Assembly (NCBI RefSeq): GCF_004363215.1
Contig: NZ_SNYS01000006.1
Location: 62,001-126,000, forward strand
Reading direction: 5' to 3'
Origin: Methanimicrococcus blatticola
GTDB lineage: Archaea; Halobacteriota; Methanosarcinia; Methanosarcinales; Methanosarcinaceae
Length of the DNA stretch: 64,000 bases
The notes under the pieces are model-generated. The model worked only from the letters and a program-made list of their open reading frames with translations. It searched no databases and was not told where the DNA came from. Position 1 is the stretch's first letter. Each line of letters opens with the position of its first letter. This document shows, piece by piece, positions 52,685 to 62,818 of this stretch. A program made the position numbers and the translations under genes.

Positions 52685-54319
52685 ATGTCAGGACAACCCA
52701 TTTTTATTTTAAAAGACGGAAGCAAGCGCACTCGCGGAAGAGACGCGCAGAGCAACAACATCATGGCCGCTAAAGCAGTCGCAGAAGCAGTCAGAACAAC
52801 ACTCGGCCCCAAAGGTATGGACAAAATGCTTGTCGATTCCATGGGCGACGTTACAATTACAAACGACGGTGCAACCATTTTGAAAGAAATGGACATTGAG
52901 CACCCCGCTGCAAAAATGATCGTCGAAGTTTCCAAAACACAAGACGAAGAAGTCGGCGACGGTACAACCAGCGCGGCAGTCGTTGCAGGCGAACTTTTGA
53001 AGAAAGCTGAAGACCTCATTGACATGGACATTCACCCGACTGTCATTGCATCCGGTTACAGACTCGCAGCCGCAAAAGCGGTCGAACTCGTTCAGGGACT
53101 TTCAAAAGATGTCGACGAAACCGATGTCGAACTTTTAACCAGCATCGCATCCACCGCCATCACCGGCAAAGGCGCAGAATCCGCAAAAGCACTTTTGGCA
53201 AAAATCTCCGTTGAATCCGTCACAAGCGTTGTTGACGTTGTGAACGGCAAGAAACAGGTTGACAGAGAACAAATCAACGTTGTCAAGAAAGTCGGCGGCC
53301 GTGTTGAAGATTCAGAACTTATCAAAGGTATGATCATTGACAAAGAGCGTGTTCACAGCAACATGCCTGAAATGGTTAAAGACGCCAAGATTCTCTTGCT
53401 CAACGAAGCAATCGAACTCAAAGACACTGAAATCGACGCTGAAATCTCAATCACCTCACCGGACCAGCTTCAGCTTTTCCTTGACCAGGAAGAAGCCATG
53501 ATTAAAGCAACCGTTGACAAAGTCATTAACAGCGGCGCAACAGCTGTTTTCGTTCAGAAAGGCGTTGACGACATGGCACAGCACTTCCTTGCAAAAGCAG
53601 GTCTTTTCGTTGTCCGCCGTGTTAAAAAGAGTGACATGGAAAAACTCGCCCGCGCAACCGGTGCTGCTTTGATTTCCAACTTTGATGAAATCAGTGCAGA
53701 CGACCTCGGCTACGCAGCGCTCGTTGAAGAAAAGAAAGTTTCCGGCGATGCCATGATTTTCGTTACCGGCTGTGAGAACCCGAAATCCGTTTCCATTCTT
53801 CTCCGCGGCGGTACCGACCATGTCATTGACAGCATCGAAACAGCACTCGAAGACTCACTCCGTGTTGTCGGCGTCGTCATCGAAGACAAGAAGCTCGTCG
53901 CAGGCGGCGGCTCTCCCGAAGTCGAACTTTCACTCAGACTCAACGAATACGCAGCAACACTCGAAGGCAGAGAACAGCTCGCTGTCCGCGCCTACGCTGA
54001 AGCACTCGAAATCATCCCCAAGACACTCGCTGAAAACGCCGGTCTTGACCCGATTGACATGCTCATGGACCTCCGCTCCAGCCACGAGAAAGGCTTAAAG
54101 ACAGCCGGTCTCGATGTGTTCAAAGGCGAAGTCGTTGACATGTGGAAAGAGTTCGTCGTTGAACCCCTCCGTGTGAAAACACAGGTCATCAACGCAGCCA
54201 CCGAATCCGCTGTCATGATTCTCAGAATCGACGACGTGATTGCCACAACCAAATCCCAGGGCGCTCCGGGAATGGACATGGGCGGCATGGATCCGGGTAT
54301 GGGCATGGACATGCCTTAA
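52685..54319 (+). CDS. Thermosome subunit (group II chaperonin)
   Basis: A 544-residue CCT/thermosome subunit. ATP site [15 protein letters not shown] (residue 97 on), [31 protein letters not shown] and the hydrolysis region [19 protein letters not shown] are present. The Met/Gly-rich tail ([16 protein letters not shown]) is typical. It folds proteins in an eight- or nine-membered double ring. AAGGAGA 6 nt upstream supports the start. The upstream region is duplicated (repeats A and B). A hairpin terminator ends the unit. Methanosarcinales usually have three thermosome paralogues; only one is here. Confidence 0.97.
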   Translation: MSGQPIFILKDGSKRTRGRDAQSNNIMAAKAVAEAVRTTLGPKGMDKMLVDSMGDVTITNDGATILKEMDIEHPAAKMIVEVSKTQDEEVGDGTTSAAVVAGELLKKAEDLIDMDIHPTVIASGYRLAAAKAVELVQGLSKDVDETDVELLTSIASTAITGKGAESAKALLAKISVESVTSVVDVVNGKKQVDREQINVVKKVGGRVEDSELIKGMIIDKERVHSNMPEMVKDAKILLLNEAIELKDTEIDAEISITSPDQLQLFLDQEEAMIKATVDKVINSGATAVFVQKGVDDMAQHFLAKAGLFVVRRVKKSDMEKLARATGAALISNFDEISADDLGYAALVEEKKVSGDAMIFVTGCENPKSVSILLRGGTDHVIDSIETALEDSLRVVGVVIEDKKLVAGGGSPEVELSLRLNEYAATLEGREQLAVRAYAEALEIIPKTLAENAGLDPIDMLMDLRSSHEKGLKTAGLDVFKGEVVDMWKEFVVEPLRVKTQVINAATESAVMILRIDDVIATTKSQGAPGMDMGGMDPGMGMDMP

Positions 54320-54347
54320 TTTGAAAAATAATAATTTTACAAAATCA

Positions 54348-54385
54348 AACAGAGAATCATTTCTCTGTTTTTCTTTTCTTTTTTG
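54348..54385 (+). terminator. Terminator of thermosome gene
   Basis: AACAGAGAA and TTCTCTGTT form a 9-bp stem with loop TCAT (54348-54369), followed by TTTCTTTTCTTTTTT. Confidence 0.8.
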
Positions 54386-54507
54386 CTTTTTTTGTTTTCG
54401 TTTTTCTTTTTGATATCTTCGCAGATATTTGGTATCCGATTGGAAACTTCCCTCTTTTATAAGACAAACCCATTCTTTCAACTAAGTATCAAAATGAAAC
54501 TCTGTTA

Positions 54508-55032
54508 ATGAATGTGATTTTCATGTCTTTTATGGAAAAATTGACTCACTCCAATCAAAACAACGGCAAACTCCGTCTTTGTCTTATTCAAAGCACACTT
54601 GCCGGCGGTTTCGTTTCAATTTTCTTTTTAATGATGAGTTATTTTGAAAACGGGCTCGTGGTGACTTCATTGATTGCCAGCATTTTCATTGTTTTTATTT
54701 TTCCGACATCGCCTGCAGCTCAATCCCGAAATTTGGTCGGCGGTCATCTCATCAGCGCAGCCGTCGGGTTTTTGTGTTTTTATGCAAACAATCTGCTTCA
54801 GGGAGCTGATCCTGTTTTCGCTTATACGGTCCTGTTCTGCGGTTTAGCGGTTTTTCTCTCTACTTTGTTGATGGCGCTTTTCGGATTTGAACATCCGCCG
54901 GCAGCGGCGTTTGCGGCAGGGCTTGTGCTTGCGCCGTCCGTTCCGATTCTCATGTGTCTGCTCGGATTGGTTTGCGTTTTTGTGCTTGCCGGTTCAAAAA
55001 AACTTCTCTTTCCGCTTTATTGTACGGATTAA
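54508..55032 (+). CDS. HPP-family membrane protein
   Basis: A 174-residue protein with four to five membrane helices and the HPP-family signature EHPPAAAFAAGLVL (about residue 129), preceded by FPTSPAAQSRNLVGGHLISAAVG (the conserved P-x-S-x-x-AQ-x-RN). HPP proteins in cyanobacteria and plants transport nitrite; archaeal functions are untested. TATA-like TTTTATAAG is about 55 bp upstream of the first ATG, and ATGs at codons 6 and 9 are alternatives. It is flanked by thermosome and CDC48, with no operon link. Confidence 0.8.
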   Translation: MNVIFMSFMEKLTHSNQNNGKLRLCLIQSTLAGGFVSIFFLMMSYFENGLVVTSLIASIFIVFIFPTSPAAQSRNLVGGHLISAAVGFLCFYANNLLQGADPVFAYTVLFCGLAVFLSTLLMALFGFEHPPAAAFAAGLVLAPSVPILMCLLGLVCVFVLAGSKKLLFPLYCTD

Positions 55033-55408
55033 AGCGGGTCAATAAAACGGATCCTAAAACAAATCCTAAAACGGGTTAAATTTGAAATTTGTCATCGGTT
55101 TAGTTTAATTTGTCATTCAAACCGCTTTTCTTTCATTTTTATAATTCTCATGATTCGGGGTTGGTTTATTTTTTGTTTTACCGAATTATCGGTTAACGAA
55201 TCTTATATTTTTAAGATTATAATCGTTATCAAAAGCCAAGATTTATATACTCTTATTCAAAATTATTATTGTATTCTTTCAATTTAATAAAATTAAAAAC
55301 AAATGTAAAAAACGGCTATAATTTCAAATTAAAATAAAAACGAATTAAAGATCGAATCAAAATAAAAACGAATTAAATAGAAAATAAATCAAAAACGAGG
55401 TATTCACA
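55033..55408. other. Promoter and long leader of the CDC48 gene
   Basis: TTTATATACTC near 55245-55255 is the likely TATA box, giving a leader of about 130 nt. In the leader CAAAATAAAAACGAATTAAA occurs twice (about 55330-55376). No other feature. Confidence 0.5.
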
Positions 55409-57898
55409 ATGACACAACCTATTCAACTTATTGTTCAGGAAGCTGACCGCTCGGATGCAGGTAAAGGCATTGCCCGTATCGGAACGGAAGCGATGGCACG
55501 TCTGTCGGTTGAACCGGGAGACACAATTAAGATTACCGGCAAAAGAACTGCGGCAGCAGTCGTTGCGTTTTCAACGCACGGCTCGAATAATATCAGTATC
55601 GATGGTTACATCCGCAAAGACGCAGGCGTCGGTATCGGTGACACGGTTACTGTTGAGAAAGCGGCACCGGCAACAGCGACAAGATTAACGATTCAGCCCG
55701 TCGGCGAGTCCATTAAATTAGACGGCAAACAAGTCGGCGATTTCATTCTTAACAGATACGCCGGTATGCCGCTTTACAAAGGAAAAACAATTGCGCTGCC
55801 GGTTCAGGTTCAGCAGCAAAAACAAGATCCGTTTGAAAGCTTCTTTGGCAATTCGTGGGCCGGCAGCTTTTCAAGCAGTTTCAGCACACAGTATTATGAA
55901 TTTATTGTTTCCGATATCGCGCCGGATGACGTTGCCATCATCGGCTCGGAAACCAAAGTCACTTACAAGGATTCCGCTTACAAAGGCGAAGACGCGCCGA
56001 AAGGAAAGTCCGCCGGCAACATTCACTATGAAGATATCGGTGGTCTCGGCCGTGAATTGAATCAGGTTCGCGAAATGATTGAGTACCCGCTTCGTCATCC
56101 TGAAGTCTTTGAAAAGCTTGGCATTGAACCGCCGAAAGGCGTTTTGCTTTACGGCCCGCCGGGAACCGGCAAGACACTGATTGCAAGAGCGGTCGCCAAC
56201 GAAGTGAACGCTTATTTTGACACGATTTCCGGTCCCGAAATCATTTCCAAATATTACGGCGACAGCGAAGAAAAATTGCGCGAAATTTTCCAAAAAGCAG
56301 AAGAAAACGCGCCTGCCATTATCTTTATTGATGAAATCGATTCCATCGCGCCGAAACGTGAAGAATCCAAAGGCGAAGTCGAGCGCCGCGTTGTCGCGCA
56401 GCTCCTCGCTTTAATGGACGGTTTAAAGAGCCGCGGCGGCGTTATCGTCATTGCCGCGACCAACCTTCCCGATTCTATTGACCCGGCTCTCCGCCGCGGC
56501 GGACGGTTCGACCGCGAAATCGAAATCGGTGTTCCCGACAAAGAAGGCCGCATGGAAATTCTTCAAATTCACACAAGAAATGTTCCGCTTGCAAGCGACG
56601 TTGATATCGGCAAATACGCCGGCATGACACACGGTTTTGTCGGCGCGGACTTGGCACTCGTCGTCAAAGAAGCGGCCATGCACGCGCTGCGCCGTGAATT
56701 CCCCGGCATGAATCCGGATGAAGAAATTTCAAAAGAGAAATTGGAAAGCTTAAAAGTCACGGTTGAAGACTTTGACGCGGCGCTTAAAATGGTTCAGCCG
56801 AGCGCGATGCGTGAAGTTTTGGTTGAAGTGCCCGACATCGGCTGGGACAGCGTCGGCGGCTTGGATTCCGTTAAAGAAGAGCTTCAGCAGGGCGTTGAAT
56901 GGCCGATGAAGTACGCTTCCGTTTATCAGAAATTTGATACGAAATCGCCGAAAGGCTTCCTTATGTTCGGCCCGCCCGGAACCGGCAAAACATTGCTGGC
57001 AAAAGCGGTTGCCAATGAATCGGAAAGCAATTTCATTTCCGTCAAAGGCCCCGAGCTCATGTCCAAATGGGTCGGCGAATCCGAAAAAGGCGTCCGCGAA
57101 ATTTTCAGGAAAGCGAGATTGGCTTCTCCGTCAATCATTTTCTTTGATGAAATTGATTCCATTGTTCCGAAACGCGGCAGCCACGAAGGATCTTCTCATG
57201 TAACTGAAAGCGTTGTCAGTCAATTCCTGACGGAGCTTGACGGGTTGGAAGAACTCAAAAACGTCGTCATCATCGGCGCGACCAACCGTCCCGATATGAT
57301 TGATCCGGCTCTGCTTCGTCCGGGGCGTTTGGAAAAACACATTTATGTGCCGCCGCCGGATGCAGACGGCAGGAAACAAATTCTTGAAGTCTATTTAGGC
57401 GGTGTTAAGGATTTGCTTGCCGGCGATTTGGATATCGGTATGCTTGTTACAAAAACAGATGGCTTTGTCGGTGCCGATCTTGAGGCGCTTGTCCGTGAAG
57501 CAAAGATGGTTGCGATTCGCGAATTCGTTCAGAAAATGGACGGTCACAGCGAAGAAGACATCGAATTGGCTGTCGGTAATGTCCGGATTTACCGCAAACA
57601 TTTCGACGAAGCGCTGAAACGTGTCAGACCGTCGCTGGATAAAGAAGGTTTGCTTTATTCCGAGCGCGATTCCTGGCCGTTCAGATTCAATGAAGAAGAA
57701 AGAAGAACGCTTGATAAAGCGCTTGATGTTTTCTTCACGCTTAAATTCGGCAGTGACAGCGATGACGCGAATGAGAGACTCAAGAAACTTGAAAGTTTGA
57801 TTTTGGCATCTCACAAAGACTTTAAAGCGTTAAAAGAAGCCGTTAAAGTTCACGCCAAGAAAGCATCCATTGATGACTTTGATTACAATGTCGCCTGA
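55409..57898 (+). CDS. CDC48/VAT-type AAA+ ATPase
   Basis: An 829-residue unfoldase. The N-terminal double-psi barrel begins [20 protein letters not shown] and holds an insert with [20 protein letters not shown] (about residues 139-160). Two AAA+ modules follow, each with Walker [20 protein letters not shown] / [19 protein letters not shown] (about 249 and 520), Walker [15 protein letters not shown] / [14 protein letters not shown], and arginine-finger RRGGRFDRE / LRPGRLEK. It unfolds proteins for the proteasome in archaea. GAGG lies 11 nt upstream of the start. A 10-bp stem at 57976-57996 ends the unit. Confidence 0.96.
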   Translation: MTQPIQLIVQEADRSDAGKGIARIGTEAMARLSVEPGDTIKITGKRTAAAVVAFSTHGSNNISIDGYIRKDAGVGIGDTVTVEKAAPATATRLTIQPVGESIKLDGKQVGDFILNRYAGMPLYKGKTIALPVQVQQQKQDPFESFFGNSWAGSFSSSFSTQYYEFIVSDIAPDDVAIIGSETKVTYKDSAYKGEDAPKGKSAGNIHYEDIGGLGRELNQVREMIEYPLRHPEVFEKLGIEPPKGVLLYGPPGTGKTLIARAVANEVNAYFDTISGPEIISKYYGDSEEKLREIFQKAEENAPAIIFIDEIDSIAPKREESKGEVERRVVAQLLALMDGLKSRGGVIVIAATNLPDSIDPALRRGGRFDREIEIGVPDKEGRMEILQIHTRNVPLASDVDIGKYAGMTHGFVGADLALVVKEAAMHALRREFPGMNPDEEISKEKLESLKVTVEDFDAALKMVQPSAMREVLVEVPDIGWDSVGGLDSVKEELQQGVEWPMKYASVYQKFDTKSPKGFLMFGPPGTGKTLLAKAVANESESNFISVKGPELMSKWVGESEKGVREIFRKARLASPSIIFFDEIDSIVPKRGSHEGSSHVTESVVSQFLTELDGLEELKNVVIIGATNRPDMIDPALLRPGRLEKHIYVPPPDADGRKQILEVYLGGVKDLLAGDLDIGMLVTKTDGFVGADLEALVREAKMVAIREFVQKMDGHSEEDIELAVGNVRIYRKHFDEALKRVRPSLDKEGLLYSERDSWPFRFNEEERRTLDKALDVFFTLKFGSDSDDANERLKKLESLILASHKDFKALKEAVKVHAKKASIDDFDYNVA

Positions 57899-57975
57899 TT
57901 TGGCAACGGTAACCGCTGTGTAACCGTTGTTAAAAACAGATAAGAGAACTCTTAAACGATACAAAACGTAAAAAT

Positions 57976-58010
57976 CATTTGCCGACTCGGCAAATGGTTC
58001 TCATTTTTTA
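57976..58010 (+). terminator. Terminator of CDC48 gene
   Basis: CATTTGCCGA and TCGGCAAATG form a 9-10-bp stem with a tiny loop (57976-57996), followed by TTCTCATTTTTT. Confidence 0.8.
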
Positions 58011-58030
58011 AATAAAACCGTTTTGCTGCG

Positions 58031-58046
58031 TATTATATATTTATAT
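58031..58046 (+). promoter_or_regulatory. TATA box of chagasin-type gene
   Basis: TATTATATATTTATAT about 25 bp upstream of the ATG; transcript probably leaderless or with a very short leader. Confidence 0.5.
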
Positions 58047-58068
58047 TATCAAAACCATTTTTATTTGT

Positions 58069-58833
58069 ATGAAATCGATTCAATTGGTTTTGGTTATGAT
58101 GTGCATGCTTCTTTTCGCATGCGCTTTTTCAGGATGTCTCGGGTCAGATGACTCTGCAAATAATACAACAAACAACTCGACAAATAATTCGACTGACACG
58201 TCTGTTACGGTGATAACGGTCGAAAAAGAAGGACTCGCAATCGGCGCAAATGAAAAAATTCAGATTTCTCTGCCGACAGCGTCCCGCCTCGGTTACCGTT
58301 GGGTCGCAGAAAACGTCAGCGGTCTGAACATCACAAGCGAACTCAAAAACAATCCCGCAACAGCCGAGAATGGCAGCGCGGATACCATTTTCACAATCAC
58401 GGCTGATAAAGAAGGCTCTTACATCTTCAAAGCAGATTGCAAACACGTCAGTAGCGACACGCCGACTTACACAATCACACAGCAATTGGATTACGCTGCG
58501 CCGATTGACAGCATTTCGGAAACACCGAATCTGATATTGACTTATGAAGGCATTCCGACACCCAAAACAGGCGGCGTTGTTGAAATCAGAACACGCGGCA
58601 ACCCGACAACAGGTTACACCTGGATAGCACCCATGTCCGAAAACGGGATGCTCAGACTTTTGGATTCAACATATGTTGAAGACGAACACGAAGAAGGCAT
58701 GACCGGTGTTGGCGGCACTTACATTTGGTATGTGACATCAGACATTGCCGGAACATACATGTTTGACGCAATCGAATTCAGAGGAACGGAAGAACCGGTT
58801 TCTAAATTCTACTTTAACATAACGTTTGTTTGA
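58069..58833 (+). CDS. Lipoprotein with chagasin-type (I42) protease-inhibitor domain
   Basis: A 254-residue lipoprotein. The signal ends in the lipobox AFSGC (Cys about 24), followed by an Asn/Thr linker (NNTTNNSTNNST). The C-terminal half carries all three chagasin loops: NPTTGYTW (about 184), GVGGTYIW (about 215) and the RG-x-EE-type loop RGTEEPVSKF (about 240). The N-terminal half repeats the fold with a degenerate first loop (LPTASRLGYRWV), so it is probably a two-domain inhibitor with one active domain. Chagasin-type proteins block C1 cysteine proteases; in methanogens the target may be host or neighbour proteases. Stand-alone gene. Confidence 0.85.
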   Translation: MKSIQLVLVMMCMLLFACAFSGCLGSDDSANNTTNNSTNNSTDTSVTVITVEKEGLAIGANEKIQISLPTASRLGYRWVAENVSGLNITSELKNNPATAENGSADTIFTITADKEGSYIFKADCKHVSSDTPTYTITQQLDYAAPIDSISETPNLILTYEGIPTPKTGGVVEIRTRGNPTTGYTWIAPMSENGMLRLLDSTYVEDEHEEGMTGVGGTYIWYVTSDIAGTYMFDAIEFRGTEEPVSKFYFNITFV

Positions 58834-58854
58834 TCGAAATCAAGAGGGTAATAA

Positions 58855-58980
58855 TTCTCTCCTTTTTCTTTTTTTATCTTTTATTTTTCTTTTCTTCTCT
58901 CTTTTATTTTTTCTTTTCTTCTCTCTTTTTTTGTTTTTCTCTTGTATTTTCTCTTTTTTCCTCTCTTTTTTTTGTTTTTA
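58855..58980. other. Polypyrimidine tract downstream of the chagasin-type gene
   Basis: Nearly all bases are C or T with repeated CTTTTCTTCTCTC words, 125 bp long. It probably acts as terminator. A six-frame open reading frame over it (F-rich) is not a gene. Confidence 0.6.
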
Positions 58981-59066
58981 TTCCCGATATTCCGGCTCCA
59001 AAAAGGTTACATTCAGTCCGTCTGTTTTGTTTCAAACACCGCTCCCTCTCGCTGTAAAAACCAAAA

Positions 59067-59075
59067 TTTATATAT
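59067..59075 (+). promoter_or_regulatory. TATA box of mrp operon
   Basis: TTTATATAT, placing the transcript start near 59098, about 70 nt before the GTG start chosen for mrpA. Confidence 0.55.
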
Positions 59076-59169
59076 TGTGAACTCTTGGATAGAGTAGGTT
59101 TTTTTTAGAATTCGAATTTTTTTGGTTTTTCATTTACTGTATAGTACTTATCAACTTGAAAAACACGGT

Positions 59170-61797
59170 GTGATTACATTGGATCCGTTTTATTTTATTG
59201 CGCTTATCGTTTTATTGCCCTTTGTCATGACACTCGCCGTGCCGTTTGCTTATAAACTCATGAAAGAGAAAGTCGGATGGTTCGCAGCTGCAATCGCTGC
59301 GGTCTGTTTTCTTCTGATCGCTTCCATGGTGCCGTCAATCATGGACGGGAATAATCCGGCGGGCGCAGTGTCGTGGATTCCGAGCCTTTCGGTCAATCTG
59401 GCGTTTTACGCAGATGGGCTTGCCGTTTTACTCGGTCTCATCGTCTCGTTTATCGGTATACTGATTTTATCGTATTCCAACAAATATCTCTCCAAAGACG
59501 AAGATCTGGTTCGTTACTACCAATATCTTCTCGTTTTCATGGGTTCCATGTTCGGTGTCGCTTTTTCCGACAATCTGATTCAGCTCTTCATTTTCTGGGA
59601 ACTCACAAGCATCAGCTCGTTTATGCTGATCGGCTATTATCGAAAAACCAAAGAATCCATTTACGGCGCAACCAAAGCGCTTTTAATCACAGGCGGTGCC
59701 GGCCTTTTCATGTTTGTCGGCTTCATGTGCCTTTTTGCAATAACCGGCACATACGGCATTTCAGAAATGCTGACCAACCCCGAAATGTTGGCAGCGATTA
59801 AAGAAAGTCCGCTTTTCACAATCACACTGATTCTCATTCTCATCGGCGCGCTGGCCAAATCCGCGCAAGGCCCGTTTTTTATTTGGCTCCCTAACGCCAT
59901 GGAAGCACCGACGCCTGTCAGCGCGTTCCTGCACTCGGCAACAATGGTGAAAGCCGGTGTCTTTTTAGTGGCGCGTCTTCATCCGATGTTTTCAGGAACC
60001 ACGGATTGGTTTGTACTGGTTGCCGGCCTCGGCTTAATCACAATGATTGGCGCCGGATTTTTAGCACTTAAACAAACCGACCTCAAAGCGATTCTCGCGT
60101 TTTCAACCATCAGTCAATTGGCTTATCTCATGACGATGTTCGGCTTCACAACTTATGCAGAACCCGGCATCGGCGTGTCGGCAGCCGTTTTCCACTTACT
60201 CAATCACGCCACGTTCAAAGCGTGTCTCTTCCTGTTAGTCGGCATTATCGCGCACGAGCTGCACACCAGAGACATCCGCAAAATGGGCGGACTCCGAAAA
60301 GAAATGCCGATTACATTCGTTCTCATGGTGATTGCCGCGGCAGCCATGGCCGGTATTCCGCCGCTCAACGGGTATTTGAGCAAAGAACTTTTCTATGAAT
60401 CCTCCGTTCACATGGCAGAAGCCCTCGGCGGCGGAATCGCATACCTCATTCCCGTCCTCGCGGTGATCGGCGGTGTTTTGACGTTTGCATATTCATTCAG
60501 ATTAATTCTTAAAATCTTCACGGGAAAAAGAACGGAAGACCCCGATGTGCCCAAACACGTTCATGATCCGTCTTGGGTCATGCTTGCGCCGCCGGCGATT
60601 CTGGCCGTTTTAATCGTTGTCATCGGTCTTGTCCCGACACCGTTTGTTGAAGCATTGGTTCAGCCCGCCGTTAACGCAATTTTGCCGGGTGCTGAACATC
60701 TTCACGTCGCGCTGTGGCACGGCATCACGCCTGCATTTATCATGACAATCATTACCTTCGCGCTCGGTATTCTGCTTTACACTCAATACGACAGAATCGC
60801 GGCGTGGCAGGTTCGTTTCAATGAAAAGCATCCCAAAATCAGTTTGAATTACGTTTACAACACAATGGTTGACAACGCTTTCAGATTCGGCGCAACTTTC
60901 GGCAGAATGCTTCAAAAAGGCTCGCCGCGACGTTATGTCGGAATCATGCTGGCGTTCATTATTTTCATGGTCGCCATTCCGCTCGGATTTGCGTTAGCGA
61001 CAGGACAGCCGATTTTTTCAACAAATCTCATCTTCAAAATCGCAATCTCTGAAATGATTTTATTCATTCTCATTGTGCTGGCGGCATGGGGCGCATCGGT
61101 TTTGCCGAGATACGTTCCGATGATTTTAGCGTCATCCGCGCTCGGCTTTTTCGTGGCTCTGCTTTACGCTTATCTCAAAGCGCCCGACTTGGCAATGACT
61201 CAACTTTGCGTTGAAACGCTGTCAACAATCATGTTCTTGTTAGTGATTATGAAGCTGAGAACCAAAGAAGCCATCCGCCCCGAGACCAACAAAGTTCGTC
61301 TTCGAAACGCATTCATTGCACTTTGCGCTGCATCCGCGCTTTTCCTGTTGCTTATGGGTGCGGATTTGTTCCCGGCGTTTGAATCGTTCTCCCACTATTT
61401 CATGGACAAGGGCGTTGAACTCACAGGCGGCAAAAACATTGTCAACGTGATTGTGGTCGATTTCAGAGGATATGATACGATCGGCGAAATTTCTGTTTTG
61501 TCAATCGCGGCGCTTGCAATTTATAATTTAATTCAAAGCCGCACCAAAAAAGATGGCGTGTCGGTTGATGCCGATGCTGATGCCGCTTCAAAGACAGCGG
61601 TTCCGGGTAATTTCGTCCCGAGCTGTCCGATTCCGGGCGCGCCCGTCGGCGGCAACCAAGTTTTAGGTCACGTTCCCTGCGAGGACGTTACCATTCATCA
61701 AAACGGTGACAAGCCGACCATGAGTGTTGACGAAAAATCCGTTAACAGTCACTTGGACGAAGGCTTTTCAAACACCATTCGGGAGGAGAAAAAATGA
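59170..61797 (+). CDS. mrpA: Mrp-type Na+/H+ antiporter subunit A
   Basis: An 875-residue MrpA (complex-I-related). Fourteen or more helices carry the NuoL-like core: LFIFWELTSISSFMLIGYY, GPFFIWLPNAMEAPTPVSAFLHSATMVKAGVFL (proton-channel Lys/Glu), and HLLNHATFKACLFLLVGIIAHE. The C-terminal MbhD/E-like helices follow (LAMTQLCVETLSTIMFLLVI). The last 80 residues are an extra hydrophilic tail (KTAVPGNFVPSCPIPGAPVG ...). It exchanges Na+ for H+ with the other subunits. Start GTG is preferred because the TTG 16 codons earlier gives an N-terminus unlike the family; neither has a good ribosome site. It overlaps mrpB by ATGA. Confidence 0.93.
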   Translation: MITLDPFYFIALIVLLPFVMTLAVPFAYKLMKEKVGWFAAAIAAVCFLLIASMVPSIMDGNNPAGAVSWIPSLSVNLAFYADGLAVLLGLIVSFIGILILSYSNKYLSKDEDLVRYYQYLLVFMGSMFGVAFSDNLIQLFIFWELTSISSFMLIGYYRKTKESIYGATKALLITGGAGLFMFVGFMCLFAITGTYGISEMLTNPEMLAAIKESPLFTITLILILIGALAKSAQGPFFIWLPNAMEAPTPVSAFLHSATMVKAGVFLVARLHPMFSGTTDWFVLVAGLGLITMIGAGFLALKQTDLKAILAFSTISQLAYLMTMFGFTTYAEPGIGVSAAVFHLLNHATFKACLFLLVGIIAHELHTRDIRKMGGLRKEMPITFVLMVIAAAAMAGIPPLNGYLSKELFYESSVHMAEALGGGIAYLIPVLAVIGGVLTFAYSFRLILKIFTGKRTEDPDVPKHVHDPSWVMLAPPAILAVLIVVIGLVPTPFVEALVQPAVNAILPGAEHLHVALWHGITPAFIMTIITFALGILLYTQYDRIAAWQVRFNEKHPKISLNYVYNTMVDNAFRFGATFGRMLQKGSPRRYVGIMLAFIIFMVAIPLGFALATGQPIFSTNLIFKIAISEMILFILIVLAAWGASVLPRYVPMILASSALGFFVALLYAYLKAPDLAMTQLCVETLSTIMFLLVIMKLRTKEAIRPETNKVRLRNAFIALCAASALFLLLMGADLFPAFESFSHYFMDKGVELTGGKNIVNVIVVDFRGYDTIGEISVLSIAALAIYNLIQSRTKKDGVSVDADADAASKTAVPGNFVPSCPIPGAPVGGNQVLGHVPCEDVTIHQNGDKPTMSVDEKSVNSHLDEGFSNTIREEKK

Positions 61798-62402
61798 GTA
61801 CGGTTATCGTAAAAACAATGGCAAGAGCAGTTCTTATTGTCGCAATCCTCTTCTCGATTTATTTGCTGCTCAACGGCGCGAATGTTCCGGGAGGCGGTTT
61901 CGTCGGCGGCGTTTTATTCGTCTGCGCGATTGCATTAGTGTATGTCGCTTACGGTATGAAATACATTAACAACCGCTTGAAACCGGATTATTTGTCATGG
62001 GTTGCTTACGGTTTGCTTTTCGCATCCATTACAGCCATCGCGCCGATGATTGTAAATCACAATTATTTCAGAAGCGCATTTACACATTATCATTTGGAAA
62101 TTTTCGGCATTCACATCGGCGAAATCGAGCTTTTGTCATCTATGTTCTTTGACATCGGCGTTTATTTCACCGTTATCGGTGCTTTGCTTTTCATATTAAC
62201 AAACATCGCCTCGGATAAAATTAAAGAAACCGACGAGTCGGAATCTGACCGCGCGGATTTACTCGGCGAAAGCGAGGATTTCAGTTTAAAACCCAAAGCA
62301 CCTGTTAAAACAGGGGCGACAAACGTGACGGCAGACATAACAGCAAATATGACTGCAAACACAGCTGCAAACACAGTTGCAAACACGGAGGAATTCAAAT
62401 GA
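61794..62402 (+). CDS. mrpB: Mrp antiporter subunit B (MnhB-like) with repetitive C-terminal tail
   Basis: A 202-residue protein. The MnhB domain occupies the first 140 residues: LLLNGANVPGGGFVGGVLF is the signature, then LEIFGIHIGEIELLSSMFFDIGVYF. The last 60 residues are soluble and end in TADITANMTANTAANTVANT, coded by a near 12-bp repeat, which other MnhB lack as far as I know. ATGA overlap with both mrpA and mrpC, so translation is coupled. Subunit of the Na+/H+ exchanger. Confidence 0.92.
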   Translation: MSTVIVKTMARAVLIVAILFSIYLLLNGANVPGGGFVGGVLFVCAIALVYVAYGMKYINNRLKPDYLSWVAYGLLFASITAIAPMIVNHNYFRSAFTHYHLEIFGIHIGEIELLSSMFFDIGVYFTVIGALLFILTNIASDKIKETDESESDRADLLGESEDFSLKPKAPVKTGATNVTADITANMTANTAANTVANTEEFK

Positions 62403-62818
62403 CCGAAGTATTTACCGCATTGACGATTTCATTGGTTTTCGGTATCGGCATTTATATGATTCTTCGCCGCGATATTATGAAAATCGCTGTCGGTTTCAGT
62501 TTAATCAGTCACGCGATCAATTTGACCATCGTGACATCCGGTATCTTTACGGGAACGCTTGTTCCGATTCTGACAGAAACCATCAACGAACACGCCGGCT
62601 TCATCTTTACGGATGATTTCGCAAACGGCATTCTCGCGCCGATTGTGACCGGCTTTACAGAAAACGGTTCATTTGTTGACCCGCTGACGCAGGCACTTGT
62701 TTTGACGGCAATCGTCATCAGCTTCGCGACAACGGCCATTTTGCTGACGCTGGCTTACCGCATCAGTGAAGAGTACGGGACAACCGATGTTGATGAACTC
62801 AGGAGGCTTCACGGATGA
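62399..62818 (+). CDS. mrpC: Mrp antiporter subunit C (MnhC/NuoK-like)
   Basis: A 139-residue NuoK-like protein with three membrane helices. TEVFTALTISLVFGIGIYMILRR opens it, ISHAINLTIVTSG and DPLTQALVLTAIVISFATTAIL are the conserved helices. A polar loop (about residues 54-84) is longer than in bacterial MnhC. ATGA overlaps link it to mrpB and mrpD. Part of the Na+/H+ exchanger. Confidence 0.93.
   Translation: MTEVFTALTISLVFGIGIYMILRRDIMKIAVGFSLISHAINLTIVTSGIFTGTLVPILTETINEHAGFIFTDDFANGILAPIVTGFTENGSFVDPLTQALVLTAIVISFATTAILLTLAYRISEEYGTTDVDELRRLHG

Noticed and set aside
58860-59060. Phe/Leu-rich plus-strand frames over the pyrimidine tract
   Set aside because: They result only from T/C runs; no start, no family.
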